A program made the position numbers and the translations under genes. The notes below the pieces were generated by a model. The model saw nothing but the letters and a program-made list of their open reading frames with translations. It was not told where the DNA came from and made no database searches. 64,000 bases of DNA from CAWBRT01 sp963832365 (GTDB taxonomy: Bacteria > Acidobacteriota > Terriglobia > Terriglobales > Acidobacteriaceae): positions 62,001-126,000 of the forward strand of contig CAWHUL010000023.1 in NCBI GenBank assembly GCA_963832365.1. The letters are read 5' to 3'. Below are positions 25,275 to 34,569 of the stretch, one piece after another (position 1 is the stretch's first letter; every line of letters starts with the position of its first letter).

Positions 25275-26597
25275 ATGGCACAGCAATCTACCGTGGGGCC
25301 ACAAGCCGGGAACCACCTAAAGCCTCAGTACGCCAAGGTGGCATTCGCGAGCCTCATCGGCACCTCGATTGAATGGTACGATTTTTTCTTATACGGCACG
25401 GCTGCGGCACTGGTTTTCCCCAAGCTGTTCTTCCCCAAGTTTGACCCGTTGGTGGGGACGCTCCTTGCCTTTTCCACCTACACGATCGGCTTCATCGCCC
25501 GTCCCTTCGCCGGCGTCATCTTCGGCCACTTCGGCGACCGCATTGGCCGCAAGCAGATGCTGTACATCACGCTGCTGTTCATGGGCGTTTCCTCAACAAT
25601 CATCGGCCTGCTGCCGACCTACGCTCAGGTCGGGATTTGGGCTCCCATCCTGCTGACGTTGATGCGCGTCTGCCAAGGCATTGGACTTGGTGGTGAGTGG
25701 GGCGGCGCGGTGTTGATGGCGGTCGAGCACGCCCCGGCGCACCGCCGCGGCTTTTTCGGCTCCTTCCCACAGACAGGGGCTATGGTTGGCGGCCTTCTGT
25801 CGGTGTTCGCGTTCTGGAGAGCTTCCAAGCTGCCCGAGGCCGATTTCCTCTCGTGGGGCTGGCGCCTGCCGTTCCTGTTCAGCATCGTGCTGGTGGTGAT
25901 CGGTATCTGGATCCGAATGGCCATCGCCGAGTCGCCGGCCTTTCTGAAGGTCAAGGACGATAAGTCCGAAGTCAAGATACCGGTTATCGAGGCCATTAAG
26001 AAGCACCCGAAGAACCTGCTGCTGGCCATGGGCATGCGCTTCGCGGAAAATGGGCTGTATTACATCATTACGGTATTTTCGCTGACGTATGCCGTCACCG
26101 TGCTGAAGCTTAGCCGGCAAGCGCTACTGCCGGCTTTGACCATCAACTATGCCATCGGTCTGTTCATGATGCCTTTCTACGGATGGGTTTCCGACAAGAT
26201 TGGGCGTCGCGCGGTTTATATGTGGGGCGCCTGCATGTGCGGCGTGCTGTCGTTCCCCTTCTTCTGGATGCTGAACAAGGCTCCCCAGAATATCTATTGG
26301 GCGTGGGCCGCCATCATCTTGATCGGCCAACTGGGTCACTCGGCGATGTATGGTCCGCAGGCAAGTTTCTTTGCTGAACTGTTCCCGGCCAAGGTGCGCT
26401 ACAGCGGTGCATCGCTCGGTTACCAGTTTGCATCGATCTTTGCCGGCGGCATGGCCCTTCCGGTGTCAACCGCGCTGCTGGCGTGGGCCGGCAACAAGCC
26501 ATGGCCTGTGTCGCTCTACATGATCTCCTTCGTGATTATCACCGCTGTTTCAGTGATCTTCTCCGAGGAGACCTACAAGAAGGCAGACGTATCGTAG
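25275..26597 (+). CDS. MFS metabolite:H+ symporter (MHS family), probable organic-acid importer
   Basis: 440 residues with about 12 hydrophobic segments. 'GTSIEWYDFFLYGTAAALVF' is the start signature of the MHS branch (ProP, ShiA, KgtP relatives), and GDRIGRKQML is the MFS loop motif. The second ATG (25275) is chosen because GGAGG at 25262-25266 is eight bases away; ATG 25269 is too close. The position after 3-hydroxybutyrate dehydrogenase suggests it imports 3-hydroxybutyrate or acetoacetate (inference). A terminator follows at 26706. Confidence 0.9.
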   Translation: MAQQSTVGPQAGNHLKPQYAKVAFASLIGTSIEWYDFFLYGTAAALVFPKLFFPKFDPLVGTLLAFSTYTIGFIARPFAGVIFGHFGDRIGRKQMLYITLLFMGVSSTIIGLLPTYAQVGIWAPILLTLMRVCQGIGLGGEWGGAVLMAVEHAPAHRRGFFGSFPQTGAMVGGLLSVFAFWRASKLPEADFLSWGWRLPFLFSIVLVVIGIWIRMAIAESPAFLKVKDDKSEVKIPVIEAIKKHPKNLLLAMGMRFAENGLYYIITVFSLTYAVTVLKLSRQALLPALTINYAIGLFMMPFYGWVSDKIGRRAVYMWGACMCGVLSFPFFWMLNKAPQNIYWAWAAIILIGQLGHSAMYGPQASFFAELFPAKVRYSGASLGYQFASIFAGGMALPVSTALLAWAGNKPWPVSLYMISFVIITAVSVIFSEETYKKADVS

Positions 26598-26705
26598 CTG
26601 TCGAAGCGAGTCTCTGGCGGATTTCCTGGGTGAGGTCTGTGCGCCTCACCTCGGGATAAAGCCTGTGCTACCGTTTCGAATTTTCGAGTGCGAAGCCACC
26701 TACTG

Positions 26706-26739
26706 GAGATGCCGTTTTCCGGCGGCATCTCTTTAGTTT
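26706..26739 (+). terminator. Rho-independent terminator
   Basis: GAGATGCCG (26706-26714) pairs with CGGCATCTC (26723-26731), loop ttttccgg, then 'tttagttt'. It is 109 bases after the transporter gene and would end the ketone-body transcript. The rest of the 26598-27081 spacer holds no gene I can support. Confidence 0.75.
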
Positions 26740-27081
26740 CCCGGCTTGAAAAAGTTTTCCCGGCTTGAAGACAAACCCCTGCTTGGATTCTGCTTCTTTC
26801 CGAACCGATTGCCTCACGAAGCGCCAACCAGAATGGGGGTGCGCGTTGAGGCTCTCCCGTGATAATTTTAATTATGGGGCGTTCCTCTCATCGGCGGTGT
26901 TTCCACTTAGCCGATCCTCGATGTCGATCATGCTGCTGTTGCCGCAGTTGCGCAACACGCTGGCGTAATTACCTGCTCAGTCAAACGGCCTGATAACAAT
27001 CTTCTCCAGGGTGGCGGGTCGACAGTTACATTCTCCAAGCGGTTTCACGGGAATCATTCTTGAAGGTATAGGACCTAGCAG

Positions 27082-28389
27082 ATGGCAGAAATCAGACCTT
27101 TTCACGCGCTTCGTTTCGATTCGTCCAAGGTAAAACTGGCTGACGTACTGACGCAGCCTTACGACAAGATCACGCCGGCGATGCAGGATGCCTATTACCG
27201 CCAAAGTCCGCATAACCTTGTGCGCCTTGAACTAGGCAAGCCCGAACCCGGGGACAATCCGTCGTCTAACGTATACACGCGAGCTGCCGATTTTCTGCGG
27301 CAGGAGCAACGTGATGGCGTCCTGCGGCGCGACCCCGCGCCCGGCATTTACGCCTATGTTCAGAAGTTCTCCAGCCCATTGCAACCCGACAAGCCGGTGC
27401 GGCGAACCGGGGTGATCGCCCTCGGCAGAATCTACGACTACGAAGACCGGATTGTCTTTGGCCACGAGCAGACTCTGGCCAAGCCCAAGGCCGATCGCTG
27501 CAATCTGCTGCAAGCCACCCGCACGCACTCGGGTCAGCTCTTCATGGTCTATGAAGATGCAGCGAACGAAGTCGAAGACATTATCTGTGCGTCCGTGGCG
27601 AATCGTGAGGCCGACGAAAACGTGGTGGACGAATACGGCGTCGAAAACCTGCTGTGGCGCATCGACGACCCGCAGGTCGTCAGTCGCGTGGTCGGCGCGA
27701 TGCGTGACAAGCCGTTGTTTATTGCCGACGGTCATCATCGTTACGAGACTGCATGCGTGTACCGCGATGCCTGCCGGGCGAATTCCAGCGACCGCAACGC
27801 CCCGCACGAGTTCGTGATGATGACGCTGGTCAACATGAATTCTCCCGGCTTGGTCGTGCTGCCGACTCATCGGGTCGTGTTCGGAGTCGAGGGATTCGAT
27901 GCCGAAAAGTTGACGCGCCAGTTGCAGGAATTTTGCGAGCTGAAACGCACCACCAGCAGTGGGGCGACGTTGCTGGCCGAGTTGGCGGAGTTGGGCCGTC
28001 GGGGCACCGCCTTCGGCGTCGTCACCGCAAATGGCCGCATTCTCGCCCGCGTCCTTCCGGACAAGGCGGACAGCCTGCTCCCGGACGTGACAGTGCTGGA
28101 GCGGCAACTCGATGTCATCCTGTTGCATGAAGCGGTGCTGCACAGGACTCTCGGTATTTCGCCGGAAGCCGTGCGCGAGCAGCGAAATGTGCGTTATTTC
28201 CGCTCGGCCGACGATGCTGTCCAGCAAGTCGGCAATGGAGCCGATGCAGCGTTTCTGCTGAACCCGGTTTCGCTGACGGTGATGCGCGACCTCTGCTATG
28301 CCGGGCGCTTCATGCCGCAGAAATCCACCGATTTTTATCCCAAGCTGTTGAGCGGACTCACGCTCGATAACCTGGACCAGTGCTTCTGA
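27082..28389 (+). CDS. DUF1015 family protein
   Basis: 435 residues matching the DUF1015 family: N-terminal IRPFHALRFD, 'QPYDKITPAMQDAYYRQSPHN', central FGHEQTLAKPKADR, and IADGHHRYETA. The family is widespread, often beside serine-synthesis genes, and its HGHHRYE-like motif suggests a metal- or phosphate-dependent activity, but no reaction is proven. Here it precedes a class V aminotransferase and serA on the same strand, the same neighbourhood. Confidence 0.88.
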   Translation: MAEIRPFHALRFDSSKVKLADVLTQPYDKITPAMQDAYYRQSPHNLVRLELGKPEPGDNPSSNVYTRAADFLRQEQRDGVLRRDPAPGIYAYVQKFSSPLQPDKPVRRTGVIALGRIYDYEDRIVFGHEQTLAKPKADRCNLLQATRTHSGQLFMVYEDAANEVEDIICASVANREADENVVDEYGVENLLWRIDDPQVVSRVVGAMRDKPLFIADGHHRYETACVYRDACRANSSDRNAPHEFVMMTLVNMNSPGLVVLPTHRVVFGVEGFDAEKLTRQLQEFCELKRTTSSGATLLAELAELGRRGTAFGVVTANGRILARVLPDKADSLLPDVTVLERQLDVILLHEAVLHRTLGISPEAVREQRNVRYFRSADDAVQQVGNGADAAFLLNPVSLTVMRDLCYAGRFMPQKSTDFYPKLLSGLTLDNLDQCF

Positions 28390-28468
28390 AGTAGCAGGCA
28401 GCTCAACTTCATTCCTTAGGATTGGCCCCAAACCATTGCGTGGTTGTTGGGGCAGAACGGAGCCAGAG

Positions 28469-29719
28469 ATGATTAGCAAGACACGCCTCTTCACCCCCGG
28501 GCCAACGCCGCTGTTTCCCGGTTCGCAGTTCGCGATGGCGGCAGCCGATATTCATCACCGCACGCCTGAGTTCCGGGCGATGTTTTCAAAGGTGCTGAAA
28601 CAGCTACAGGCTTTTATCGGAACCTCGAACGATGTCATCATTCTGACCGCTTCGGGCACCGGGGCCATGGAGGCGGCTGTCAGCAATCTGACCAATCCGG
28701 GCGATACCGTTCTGGTGATTACGGCCGGCAAGTTCGGCGAACGCTGGGTGGGCCTGGCGAAAACCTATGGTTGCAAAGTGCGCACGGTCTCGGCCCCTTA
28801 CGGCCAAACGGTTTCGATCGACGAGGTGCGCGCCCAGTTCTCTCCCGAAGTGCGCGCCGTTTTTGTTCAGGCCACCGAGACCTCAACCGGTACGCGCCAT
28901 TGCATTCCGGCGCTGGCGGAACTGGTGCGCGGCAGCGATGCGCTGCTGGTGGTCGACGCCATTACCGGCTTGGGCACGACCCATCTGGAAGCCGACGCGG
29001 TCGATGTCATCATCGGCGGCTCGCAGAAGGCGCTGATGATTCCTCCGGGGCTTGCCTATCTTGCTGCCAGCGAACGCGCCTGGAAGCGGATGGACACCAC
29101 GAACCAGCCGCGCTACTACTTCGATCTCCGCAAGGAACGCAAGTCAAATGCCAAGGGCGAAGCCTCGTACACGCCCTCGGTCGCGCTGATTGCGGCCATG
29201 GGCGCTTCGCTCGACTACTTCGCCTCGCTCGGCGGCGGCGATGTCGCCGAAGGACGCCGTCTGCTGGTCGACAACGCCGAACGCTGTGCGGCCATGACGC
29301 GCGCTGCCGTGCAGGCGCTTGGGCTCAAACTGTTTTCGCCGGTGGCACCGAGCGCAGCCGCAACCGCAGTGCTTGCGCCCGAAGGCGTCGTCAGCAGCGA
29401 CATCGTCAAGCGCTTCAAAGCCGACTTCGGTGGAATTCTCTCCGACGGGCAGGGCGATGAAATGAAGGGAAAGATCTTCCGCGTCTCCCATCTCGGATAC
29501 CTCGATTACGTCGACACCATGGGAATTGTCGGCGGGCTGGAGCAGGTTCTGGAGCGCATGCGTCCCGGCAAATTTCCGTTGGGCGCGGGCCTTACGGCTG
29601 CGCAACGTGTCGACTTCGAGTGGCGGGCGGGCAAGCGGCCGGCGCTGTGCGCCTGCGGACGCTCCGCTTCCGACTGCATCGCCGCCAGAACCGCGGAAGC
29701 GGGCGGAGGAAAGCGATGA
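28469..29719 (+). CDS. Class V PLP-dependent aminotransferase (serine/alanine-glyoxylate type)
   Basis: 416 residues from the ATG at 28469. PLP-fold type I: 'LFTPGPTPLFPGSQFAMA', GTGAMEAAVSN, Asp in VVDAITGLGTT and PLP lysine in IGGSQKALMIPPG. It overlaps serA by 4 bases (ATGA at 29716-29719), so it very probably works in serine metabolism, supplying the phosphoserine- or serine-pyruvate aminotransferase step (inference). The tail LCACGRSASDC is Cys-rich and extends past the usual family end. Confidence 0.88.
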   Translation: MISKTRLFTPGPTPLFPGSQFAMAAADIHHRTPEFRAMFSKVLKQLQAFIGTSNDVIILTASGTGAMEAAVSNLTNPGDTVLVITAGKFGERWVGLAKTYGCKVRTVSAPYGQTVSIDEVRAQFSPEVRAVFVQATETSTGTRHCIPALAELVRGSDALLVVDAITGLGTTHLEADAVDVIIGGSQKALMIPPGLAYLAASERAWKRMDTTNQPRYYFDLRKERKSNAKGEASYTPSVALIAAMGASLDYFASLGGGDVAEGRRLLVDNAERCAAMTRAAVQALGLKLFSPVAPSAAATAVLAPEGVVSSDIVKRFKADFGGILSDGQGDEMKGKIFRVSHLGYLDYVDTMGIVGGLEQVLERMRPGKFPLGAGLTAAQRVDFEWRAGKRPALCACGRSASDCIAARTAEAGGGKR

Positions 29720-31332
29720 AAATTGTTATAGCCGAGCCGGTGTCCAAGGCCGGGATGCAGTTGCTTGCCCAGGAAAAGGGATGGCAGGTCATTGATCCCG
29801 GTCAATACCAGGAGGCGCATCTGCGGGATGCCGATGCACTCATCGTCCGCTCCGCTGTCTACGTTGACGCAGCCATGCTGGAGAAGGCGCCCAAGTTGCG
29901 GGTGATCGGGCGTGCCGGAGTTGGCGTCGACAACATCGATGTCGAAGCGGCCACCCGCCGCGGTATCGTGGTGATGAACACGCCGGGAGCCAACGCCGTG
30001 GCTGTCGCCGAACTGGCCATCGGGCAGATGATTTCGCTCGCCCGCCACCTGTCGCGCGCCGATGCTTCCACGCGTGCCGGTAAATGGGAGAAGAAGACGT
30101 TTCAGGGAACGGAGCTGCGCGGCAAAGAGTTGGGCATCCTTGGCCTTGGGCGCATCGGAGTCGAGGTGGCAAAGCGCGCCAAGGCTATGGGGATGACGGT
30201 CAGCGCGCACGATCCCTATGTCTCTCCCGCGCTGGCTCGCGATCTCGGGCTCAGGTTGTGTTCGCTCGACGATCTCTATGCGGGCTCTGATTACCTCTCG
30301 CTGCATCTTGGGCTGACGCCGCAGACTCAGGGGATGATCAACGCCGAGGCGCTGGCGAAGATGAAGAAGGGCGTGCGCATCCTCAATTGCGCGCGCGGAG
30401 AACTGGTCGACGAGCTGGCACTCTGCGAAGCAATGCGCTCGGGCCATGTGGCTGGCGCGGCACTCGACGTCTTTGTGCAGGAGCCTCCCAAGGAATCGCC
30501 GTTGCTGGAGCTGCCCAACCTGATCGCGACGCCGCACATAGGGGCTTCGACCGCTGAGGCGCAGAATGCGGTTGGCGTGCAGTTGGCCGAGCAGGTTCGC
30601 GAATATCTTAAGAACGGCGTCGTGCAGAACGCCGTGAACGTGCCCTCCTTGACCGAGGTCGAGTACCAGCAGCTTCATCCTTATCTCGATCTTGCGCGCC
30701 GAATGGCCTCTCTGCTGGCGCAGCTCATGGACTCCGACCTCAACCTGGAGGAGATCCGCGTCGGCTATGAAGGCAACGTCGGCGGGTGGAAGACCGCCGT
30801 GATTCGCGATTCCGCCGTGGCCGGGGTGCTGCAATGCGGATCGCAGGAAGTGGTCAACATCGTGAACGCCGCCACGGTCGCGGCTACGCGCGGCATCAGC
30901 ATCCGCGAAGATAGCGCCTCGGAGAGTGCCGGGCAGATCAACGGCGTGCGGCTCTCCCTGAAGGGCAACGGCACCACGTTGCAGGCGCGCGGAACCGTCG
31001 TTCACGGGAGGTCTCCGCGCATCATCGAGCTGAACGGCATCGATATCGAGTCGCCGCTGGAAGGCCACCTGGTGGTCTTTTCCAACCAGGATCTGCCGGG
31101 CGTGATCGGCGGTATCGGCACGTTGCTGGGGCAGCACGGCATCAACATCGCGCGCTTCTCGCTGGGACGCGAGCCCGATGCACCTCTCGCTCCGGCCGGC
31201 ACGCGGGATGAGAAACCGGTGCGCCGGGCGATGGCGATCGTGCAAACCGACACGGCTGTTCCGAACGTGGTGCTGGTCGATATACGCGGAAAGATCTCCG
31301 CCGTGAAGGGCGCCAGATCGATTTATCTGTAG
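29716..31332 (+). CDS. serA: D-3-phosphoglycerate dehydrogenase
   Basis: First step of serine synthesis: 3-phosphoglycerate to 3-phosphohydroxypyruvate with NAD. 538 residues, the long form. Motifs: GRAGVGVDNID (66-76), NAD motif GLGRIG (143-148), NCARGELVDE with catalytic Arg, and TPHIGAST with catalytic His. An intervening domain and a C-terminal ACT domain (LPGVIGGIGTLLGQHGINIA) follow, the latter usually a serine-feedback site. The ACT region has an extra insert (PDAPLAPAGTRDEKPVRR). Start at 29716 overlaps the aminotransferase stop and has GGAGGAAA upstream. Confidence 0.95.
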   Translation: MKIVIAEPVSKAGMQLLAQEKGWQVIDPGQYQEAHLRDADALIVRSAVYVDAAMLEKAPKLRVIGRAGVGVDNIDVEAATRRGIVVMNTPGANAVAVAELAIGQMISLARHLSRADASTRAGKWEKKTFQGTELRGKELGILGLGRIGVEVAKRAKAMGMTVSAHDPYVSPALARDLGLRLCSLDDLYAGSDYLSLHLGLTPQTQGMINAEALAKMKKGVRILNCARGELVDELALCEAMRSGHVAGAALDVFVQEPPKESPLLELPNLIATPHIGASTAEAQNAVGVQLAEQVREYLKNGVVQNAVNVPSLTEVEYQQLHPYLDLARRMASLLAQLMDSDLNLEEIRVGYEGNVGGWKTAVIRDSAVAGVLQCGSQEVVNIVNAATVAATRGISIREDSASESAGQINGVRLSLKGNGTTLQARGTVVHGRSPRIIELNGIDIESPLEGHLVVFSNQDLPGVIGGIGTLLGQHGINIARFSLGREPDAPLAPAGTRDEKPVRRAMAIVQTDTAVPNVVLVDIRGKISAVKGARSIYL

Positions 31333-31780
31333 ATGGTGAGGGCGTCGTTAGAAATTGAAGTGCTGGTGCTCCAGGTTCCGCGCCGTGTTTTTCGGCGCTA
31401 ACCTGGGGAAGTTCTCTCCACCGTGAAAGACGAACTACCCCACGTTAGCCAACAGCAGGCGAACGTGGGGCACCCGGCTTCGCTCCGCTCGGGGCGGGTG
31501 GCCCATTCAAGCCCTGCAGTTGGGCTTGAGTGGGGCTGTTTTCTTCTGCGCGACGAACTCAACGTAAAGCGTACCGGATATGCTGGCGGCGGTGTACACG
31601 TAGAAGCGCCGGTTGAGTACGGCCGTAGGGGTCCCTCGACTTCGCTTCGCTCCGCTCGGGATGACAGCAGCAAATGATACTTGGCTATCGCTGTCGCTAA
31701 CAGGCATTCTCAGCATCTATCCGCGAAACTAAACTCAACGACCGCGGGGCAGCGCCGCGAGAGCGGGTAGAAAACAGAAA
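31333..31780. repeat. Gene-free spacer with REP-like repeats
   Basis: Two copies of a 'cttcgctccgctcgggatga'-like repeat are present: one near 31478-31500 (cggcttcgctccgctcgggg) and one near 31636-31668, along with the inverted pair ccccacgtt...aacgtgggg around 31438-31470. Short open frames here show no homology and their codons come from the repeats. No gene is supported. Confidence 0.5.
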
Positions 31781-31806
31781 CCCCAGCAGACATTCGCCTG
31801 CTGGGG
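31771..31806 (-). terminator. Rho-independent terminator of the minus-strand aminotransferase
   Basis: CCCCAGCAG (31781-31789) and CTGCTGGGG (31798-31806) form a 9-base stem. Read on the minus strand, the hairpin is followed by 'tttctgtttt' (31780 back to 31771). It lies 28 bases beyond the stop of the gene at 31834. Confidence 0.85.
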
Positions 31807-31833
31807 TGAGTACGGTTGGAAATCGACTCGATC

Positions 31834-33024
31834 TTACCGGGCGGCCTTTGCGGCTGCCTTCGGCTTTTGGTAGCCGCTTACCTTGAGGGCATTGGCAAAA
31901 TGCCGCAAGAACGAGCGCACGTTGGCCGCTGTCGCCAATGGGCCCATGGTGCCGATGCGGAACACCTTGCCCGCCAGTGGGCCGAAGCCGCCGGCGATTT
32001 CAATGCCTTGCTCTTCCAGAAGAACCTTGCGAACGTTGGCGTCATTCGTGCCTTCAGGAACACAAGGCGTATTCAGGTTCCAGATGCGCTTGCCTTCCGG
32101 CACGTGCATATGCAAGCCGAGCGCCTCGATGCCCTTTACGAATGCGAGGTGCGCCTGGTAATGCCGCGCATATCGCTTCTTGGGTGTCTCTTTCATGACC
32201 AACAAAAGCGCTTCGTGGAGCGCATACAGCAGCGAAGCCGAGGCGGTGTGGTGATACTTGTGCGGCGTCTCGAAGTAATACTCGTTCAACAGATTCAAAT
32301 CGAGATACCAGCTCTGAACCTTGGTCTTGCGGGACTTCAGGCGCTCCCAGGCGCGCGGCCCGACCGTAATCGGCGCCAGTCCCGGAGGACAGCTCAGACC
32401 TTTTTGCGAGCAACTGTAGGCGATGTCGATACCAGTCTCGTCGACGTCCACCGGCATGGCGCCGAGCGACGTAACGCAGTCGGCGATGACCACGGCACCC
32501 ACCTCATGCGCCGCCGCGCAGATGGCCTTGCCGGGTTGGAACGCGCCGGTCGAGGTTTCCGCGGTGACGTAGGCCACTACCTGCGGGCGCTCACGCTGAA
32601 TGAATTCGGAGGCCTCAGCGTCGCCGAACACTTCTCCCCAGGGCTTCTCGAAGCGCACAACTTCGCCGCCTTGGCGGCGCGCCATCTCGGTGATGCGGTC
32701 GCAGAAATAGCCGTTGGCGAAGATGGCGACCTTCGTTCCGGGCTCAACGAAGTTGGCGACAGCAGTTTCCATTCCGGAGCTGCCGGTGCCGGAGACGGGG
32801 AACGTCACAGCGTTCTGTGTGCCAAAGACGACCTTCAACATCTGATGGACTTCTTCGAAAACGGTGAAGAAGTATGGGTCAAGGTGGCCGACGACCGGCT
32901 TTGCCATGGCCTTGTATACGCGAGCATCCACTTGGGTCGGTCCTGGCCCAAACAAAAGCCTCTTGGGAGGCTGAACCGGGGAAGGCGAACGAACAACAGA
33001 TTTGCTTTCCGATATGAGTGCCAT
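31834..33024 (-). CDS. Class V aminotransferase, alanine-glyoxylate / serine-glyoxylate type
   Basis: 396 residues. 'LLFGPGPTQVDARVYKAM', GTGSSGMETA, Asp in VIADCVTSLGAMP and PLP-lysine motif YSCSQKGLSCPPGLAP identify the alanine-glyoxylate aminotransferase group. 'KYHHTAS' is a substrate-loop signature of this group. It probably converts glyoxylate to glycine using alanine or serine. A Lys/Ala-rich tail (KPKAAAKAAR) is extra. It is convergent with serA and differs clearly from the class V enzyme at 28469, so the two are not recent duplicates. Confidence 0.92.
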   Translation of the reverse strand: MALISESKSVVRSPSPVQPPKRLLFGPGPTQVDARVYKAMAKPVVGHLDPYFFTVFEEVHQMLKVVFGTQNAVTFPVSGTGSSGMETAVANFVEPGTKVAIFANGYFCDRITEMARRQGGEVVRFEKPWGEVFGDAEASEFIQRERPQVVAYVTAETSTGAFQPGKAICAAAHEVGAVVIADCVTSLGAMPVDVDETGIDIAYSCSQKGLSCPPGLAPITVGPRAWERLKSRKTKVQSWYLDLNLLNEYYFETPHKYHHTASASLLYALHEALLLVMKETPKKRYARHYQAHLAFVKGIEALGLHMHVPEGKRIWNLNTPCVPEGTNDANVRKVLLEEQGIEIAGGFGPLAGKVFRIGTMGPLATAANVRSFLRHFANALKVSGYQKPKAAAKAAR

Positions 33025-33219
33025 TGATAGCTCCAGAACGCGAGAATTTTCGTACGTATTCGTACTTGTCTCTATTTTAGCCCCAGAAGGCGTCTGTTGG
33101 CCTGAAAAGCCGGTTCGGCGACATCTTAATTCCTTATCGGGACGGAACCCTAGTCGAGGCGGGGATCACTTAGGGATGGCGACTGTGGAATTATCCGCTC
33201 TTTCCCTAGGTATCTTTTC

Positions 33220-33936
33220 CTAGGTCTCGAATGAGATGTGGCAAACACGGCCAACGACGTGGTCGGCAAAAGAGCTGCCTTCGCTGATGCCGATGACGGT
33301 CAACGGAGACTGCTGACTTTGCGGCCGCAGCAACAACTGAGAGCCCTGCAACTCCAGGTAGCGAACCAGCATTTCGCCGTTTTCGGCGACTGCATAGATG
33401 TTGGGCGCACCACGCCTGTAGGGGCGGAGTGAATTGTAGTGTCGATCGATGAGCAAAGTGGCTCCGGCATTCATGCGGGGATGCATGGCCATTGCGTTGG
33501 CGGCGTCGGCCTTGACGAGGACAAAGCGAATCCAGTTCTGGCGCGCGCTGGCCATATCGGGGCGCAAGCGCCGGAGAAACCCCTGTCTGAATTTCAAAAT
33601 ATCCAACACGGAGGCCCGGGTGATGACGGGCTGGTGGACAGCGGCCCGCGGTTCGACCAATAAAACGCTAATGTAAGCGCCTTCAGTGGGCGCGGAAATG
33701 GTGGCGCGCCGATTGATTTCGGCAGGTTCGATCAGGTCGACGACAGTAAGGCCGAGAACCTTGAGAACGCGATTCATGGCCTCGATGCTGAGGCCGCGGC
33801 GCCGGTTAAGAAAGTTAGAGACGTGTGCCTGGCGAAAGCCGGTTTGCTGCGCCAAGGCTACGCCGGTTAACTGACCGGTGCGAATCCTGCGGGTGGCAAT
33901 TGTTCGCAGAGCGTCTTGCAGAGCGGTGAAATTCAT
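33220..33936 (-). CDS. CI/LexA-like repressor with helix-turn-helix and a catalytically dead S24-like domain
   Basis: 238 residues. HTH at about residues 24-45 (GVALAQQTGFRQAHVSNFLN). The C-terminal part follows the S24/LexA pattern: 'MHPRMNAGATLLIDRHYN', then 'PNIYAVAENGEMLVRYLE'. At the self-cleavage Ser the sequence reads A-M-x-P (Ala150-Met151-His-Pro153), and at the Lys position LVRYL has Arg192, so RecA-triggered self-cleavage should not work. The start codon faces two palindromes at 33956 and around 33988, likely its own operators. Context (sigma-like factor, holin-like, lysin remnant downstream) suggests a former prophage repressor. Confidence 0.75.
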   Translation of the reverse strand: MNFTALQDALRTIATRRIRTGQLTGVALAQQTGFRQAHVSNFLNRRRGLSIEAMNRVLKVLGLTVVDLIEPAEINRRATISAPTEGAYISVLLVEPRAAVHQPVITRASVLDILKFRQGFLRRLRPDMASARQNWIRFVLVKADAANAMAMHPRMNAGATLLIDRHYNSLRPYRRGAPNIYAVAENGEMLVRYLELQGSQLLLRPQSQQSPLTVIGISEGSSFADHVVGRVCHISFET

Positions 33937-33955
33937 GAAAAAGCATTCCGGTTTC

Positions 33956-34003
33956 TATAGCTTTAAGCTATACAAAAATTAATAAAATAAGCTGCGAGCT
34001 ATT
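33956..34003. promoter_or_regulatory. Tandem operator-like palindromes in front of the repressor gene
   Basis: TATAGCTTTAAGCTATA (33956-33972) has two perfect 8-base arms around one central base. A weaker second copy, ATAAGCTGCGAGCTATT (about 33988-34003), repeats the AGCTAT half-site. Their centres lie about 31 bases apart, close to three helical turns. The surroundings are AT-rich against a GC-rich background, as expected of a promoter-operator. Confidence 0.65.
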
Positions 34004-34569
34004 TTTTTATTGACCGATGTTCCACGTCTTGCATAGCCTGATCCCCTCTTTACCCAGGACGTGTTGCTGATGATGAAGGATACCGCGCACTGCCGTGCTC
34101 ACTGACAGTCACGTGAGCCGGACCGTCGAGGTTTTCCGTCATCAACTTGTGTGAACGTTGAACTCGCTTCGCCGGATGAGCTCAACCGCGTGATTATTGC
34201 GCGGGCGAGCGTACCGTACCTCGGACGAAAGGGCCGTCGTGCGGAACCCGGCAGACAGTGGGTTCCGCCGGCTGCGACTGCTGCCGGCCGAAATGAATGT
34301 GCAGGGGGAGAGCACCTCGAGGGACTTCAATGCATCGAGGAACCCCCGCAATGCACGAGCACATAAAACCAGACGCCAATCTGGTTATCGGCAACTACGA
34401 ACCCATGCATCGGGGGAACTAGCACAATCGGCAGCTTCATCGCGTTACGGCATATCCGTTTCGGTCCAGGGATCTCTCGATTCAAAGTGGACCGTAGAGC
34501 CGATGGAGCAGGCCGAACCGAATGCAGGGCCAGGTTGCGGGAACCAGGGGCCGAACCAATGGGGGGAAG
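34004..34569. other. Gene-poor region downstream of the operator, possible remnants
   Basis: No recognisable gene. A 30-codon frame at 34332-34424 (MHRGTPAMHEHIKPDANLVI...) has AGGG before its ATG and could be a tiny peptide gene, but there is nothing to support it further. It is transcribed away from the repressor, where early phage genes would lie. Confidence 0.3.

Noticed and set aside
31423..31677. 84-codon frame in the serA-aminotransferase spacer
   Set aside because: Its codons are built from the repeat units; no homology expected.
34332..34424. 30-codon peptide frame downstream of the repressor operators
   Set aside because: It has a passable ribosome-binding site, but no conservation evidence is available; not called as a gene.
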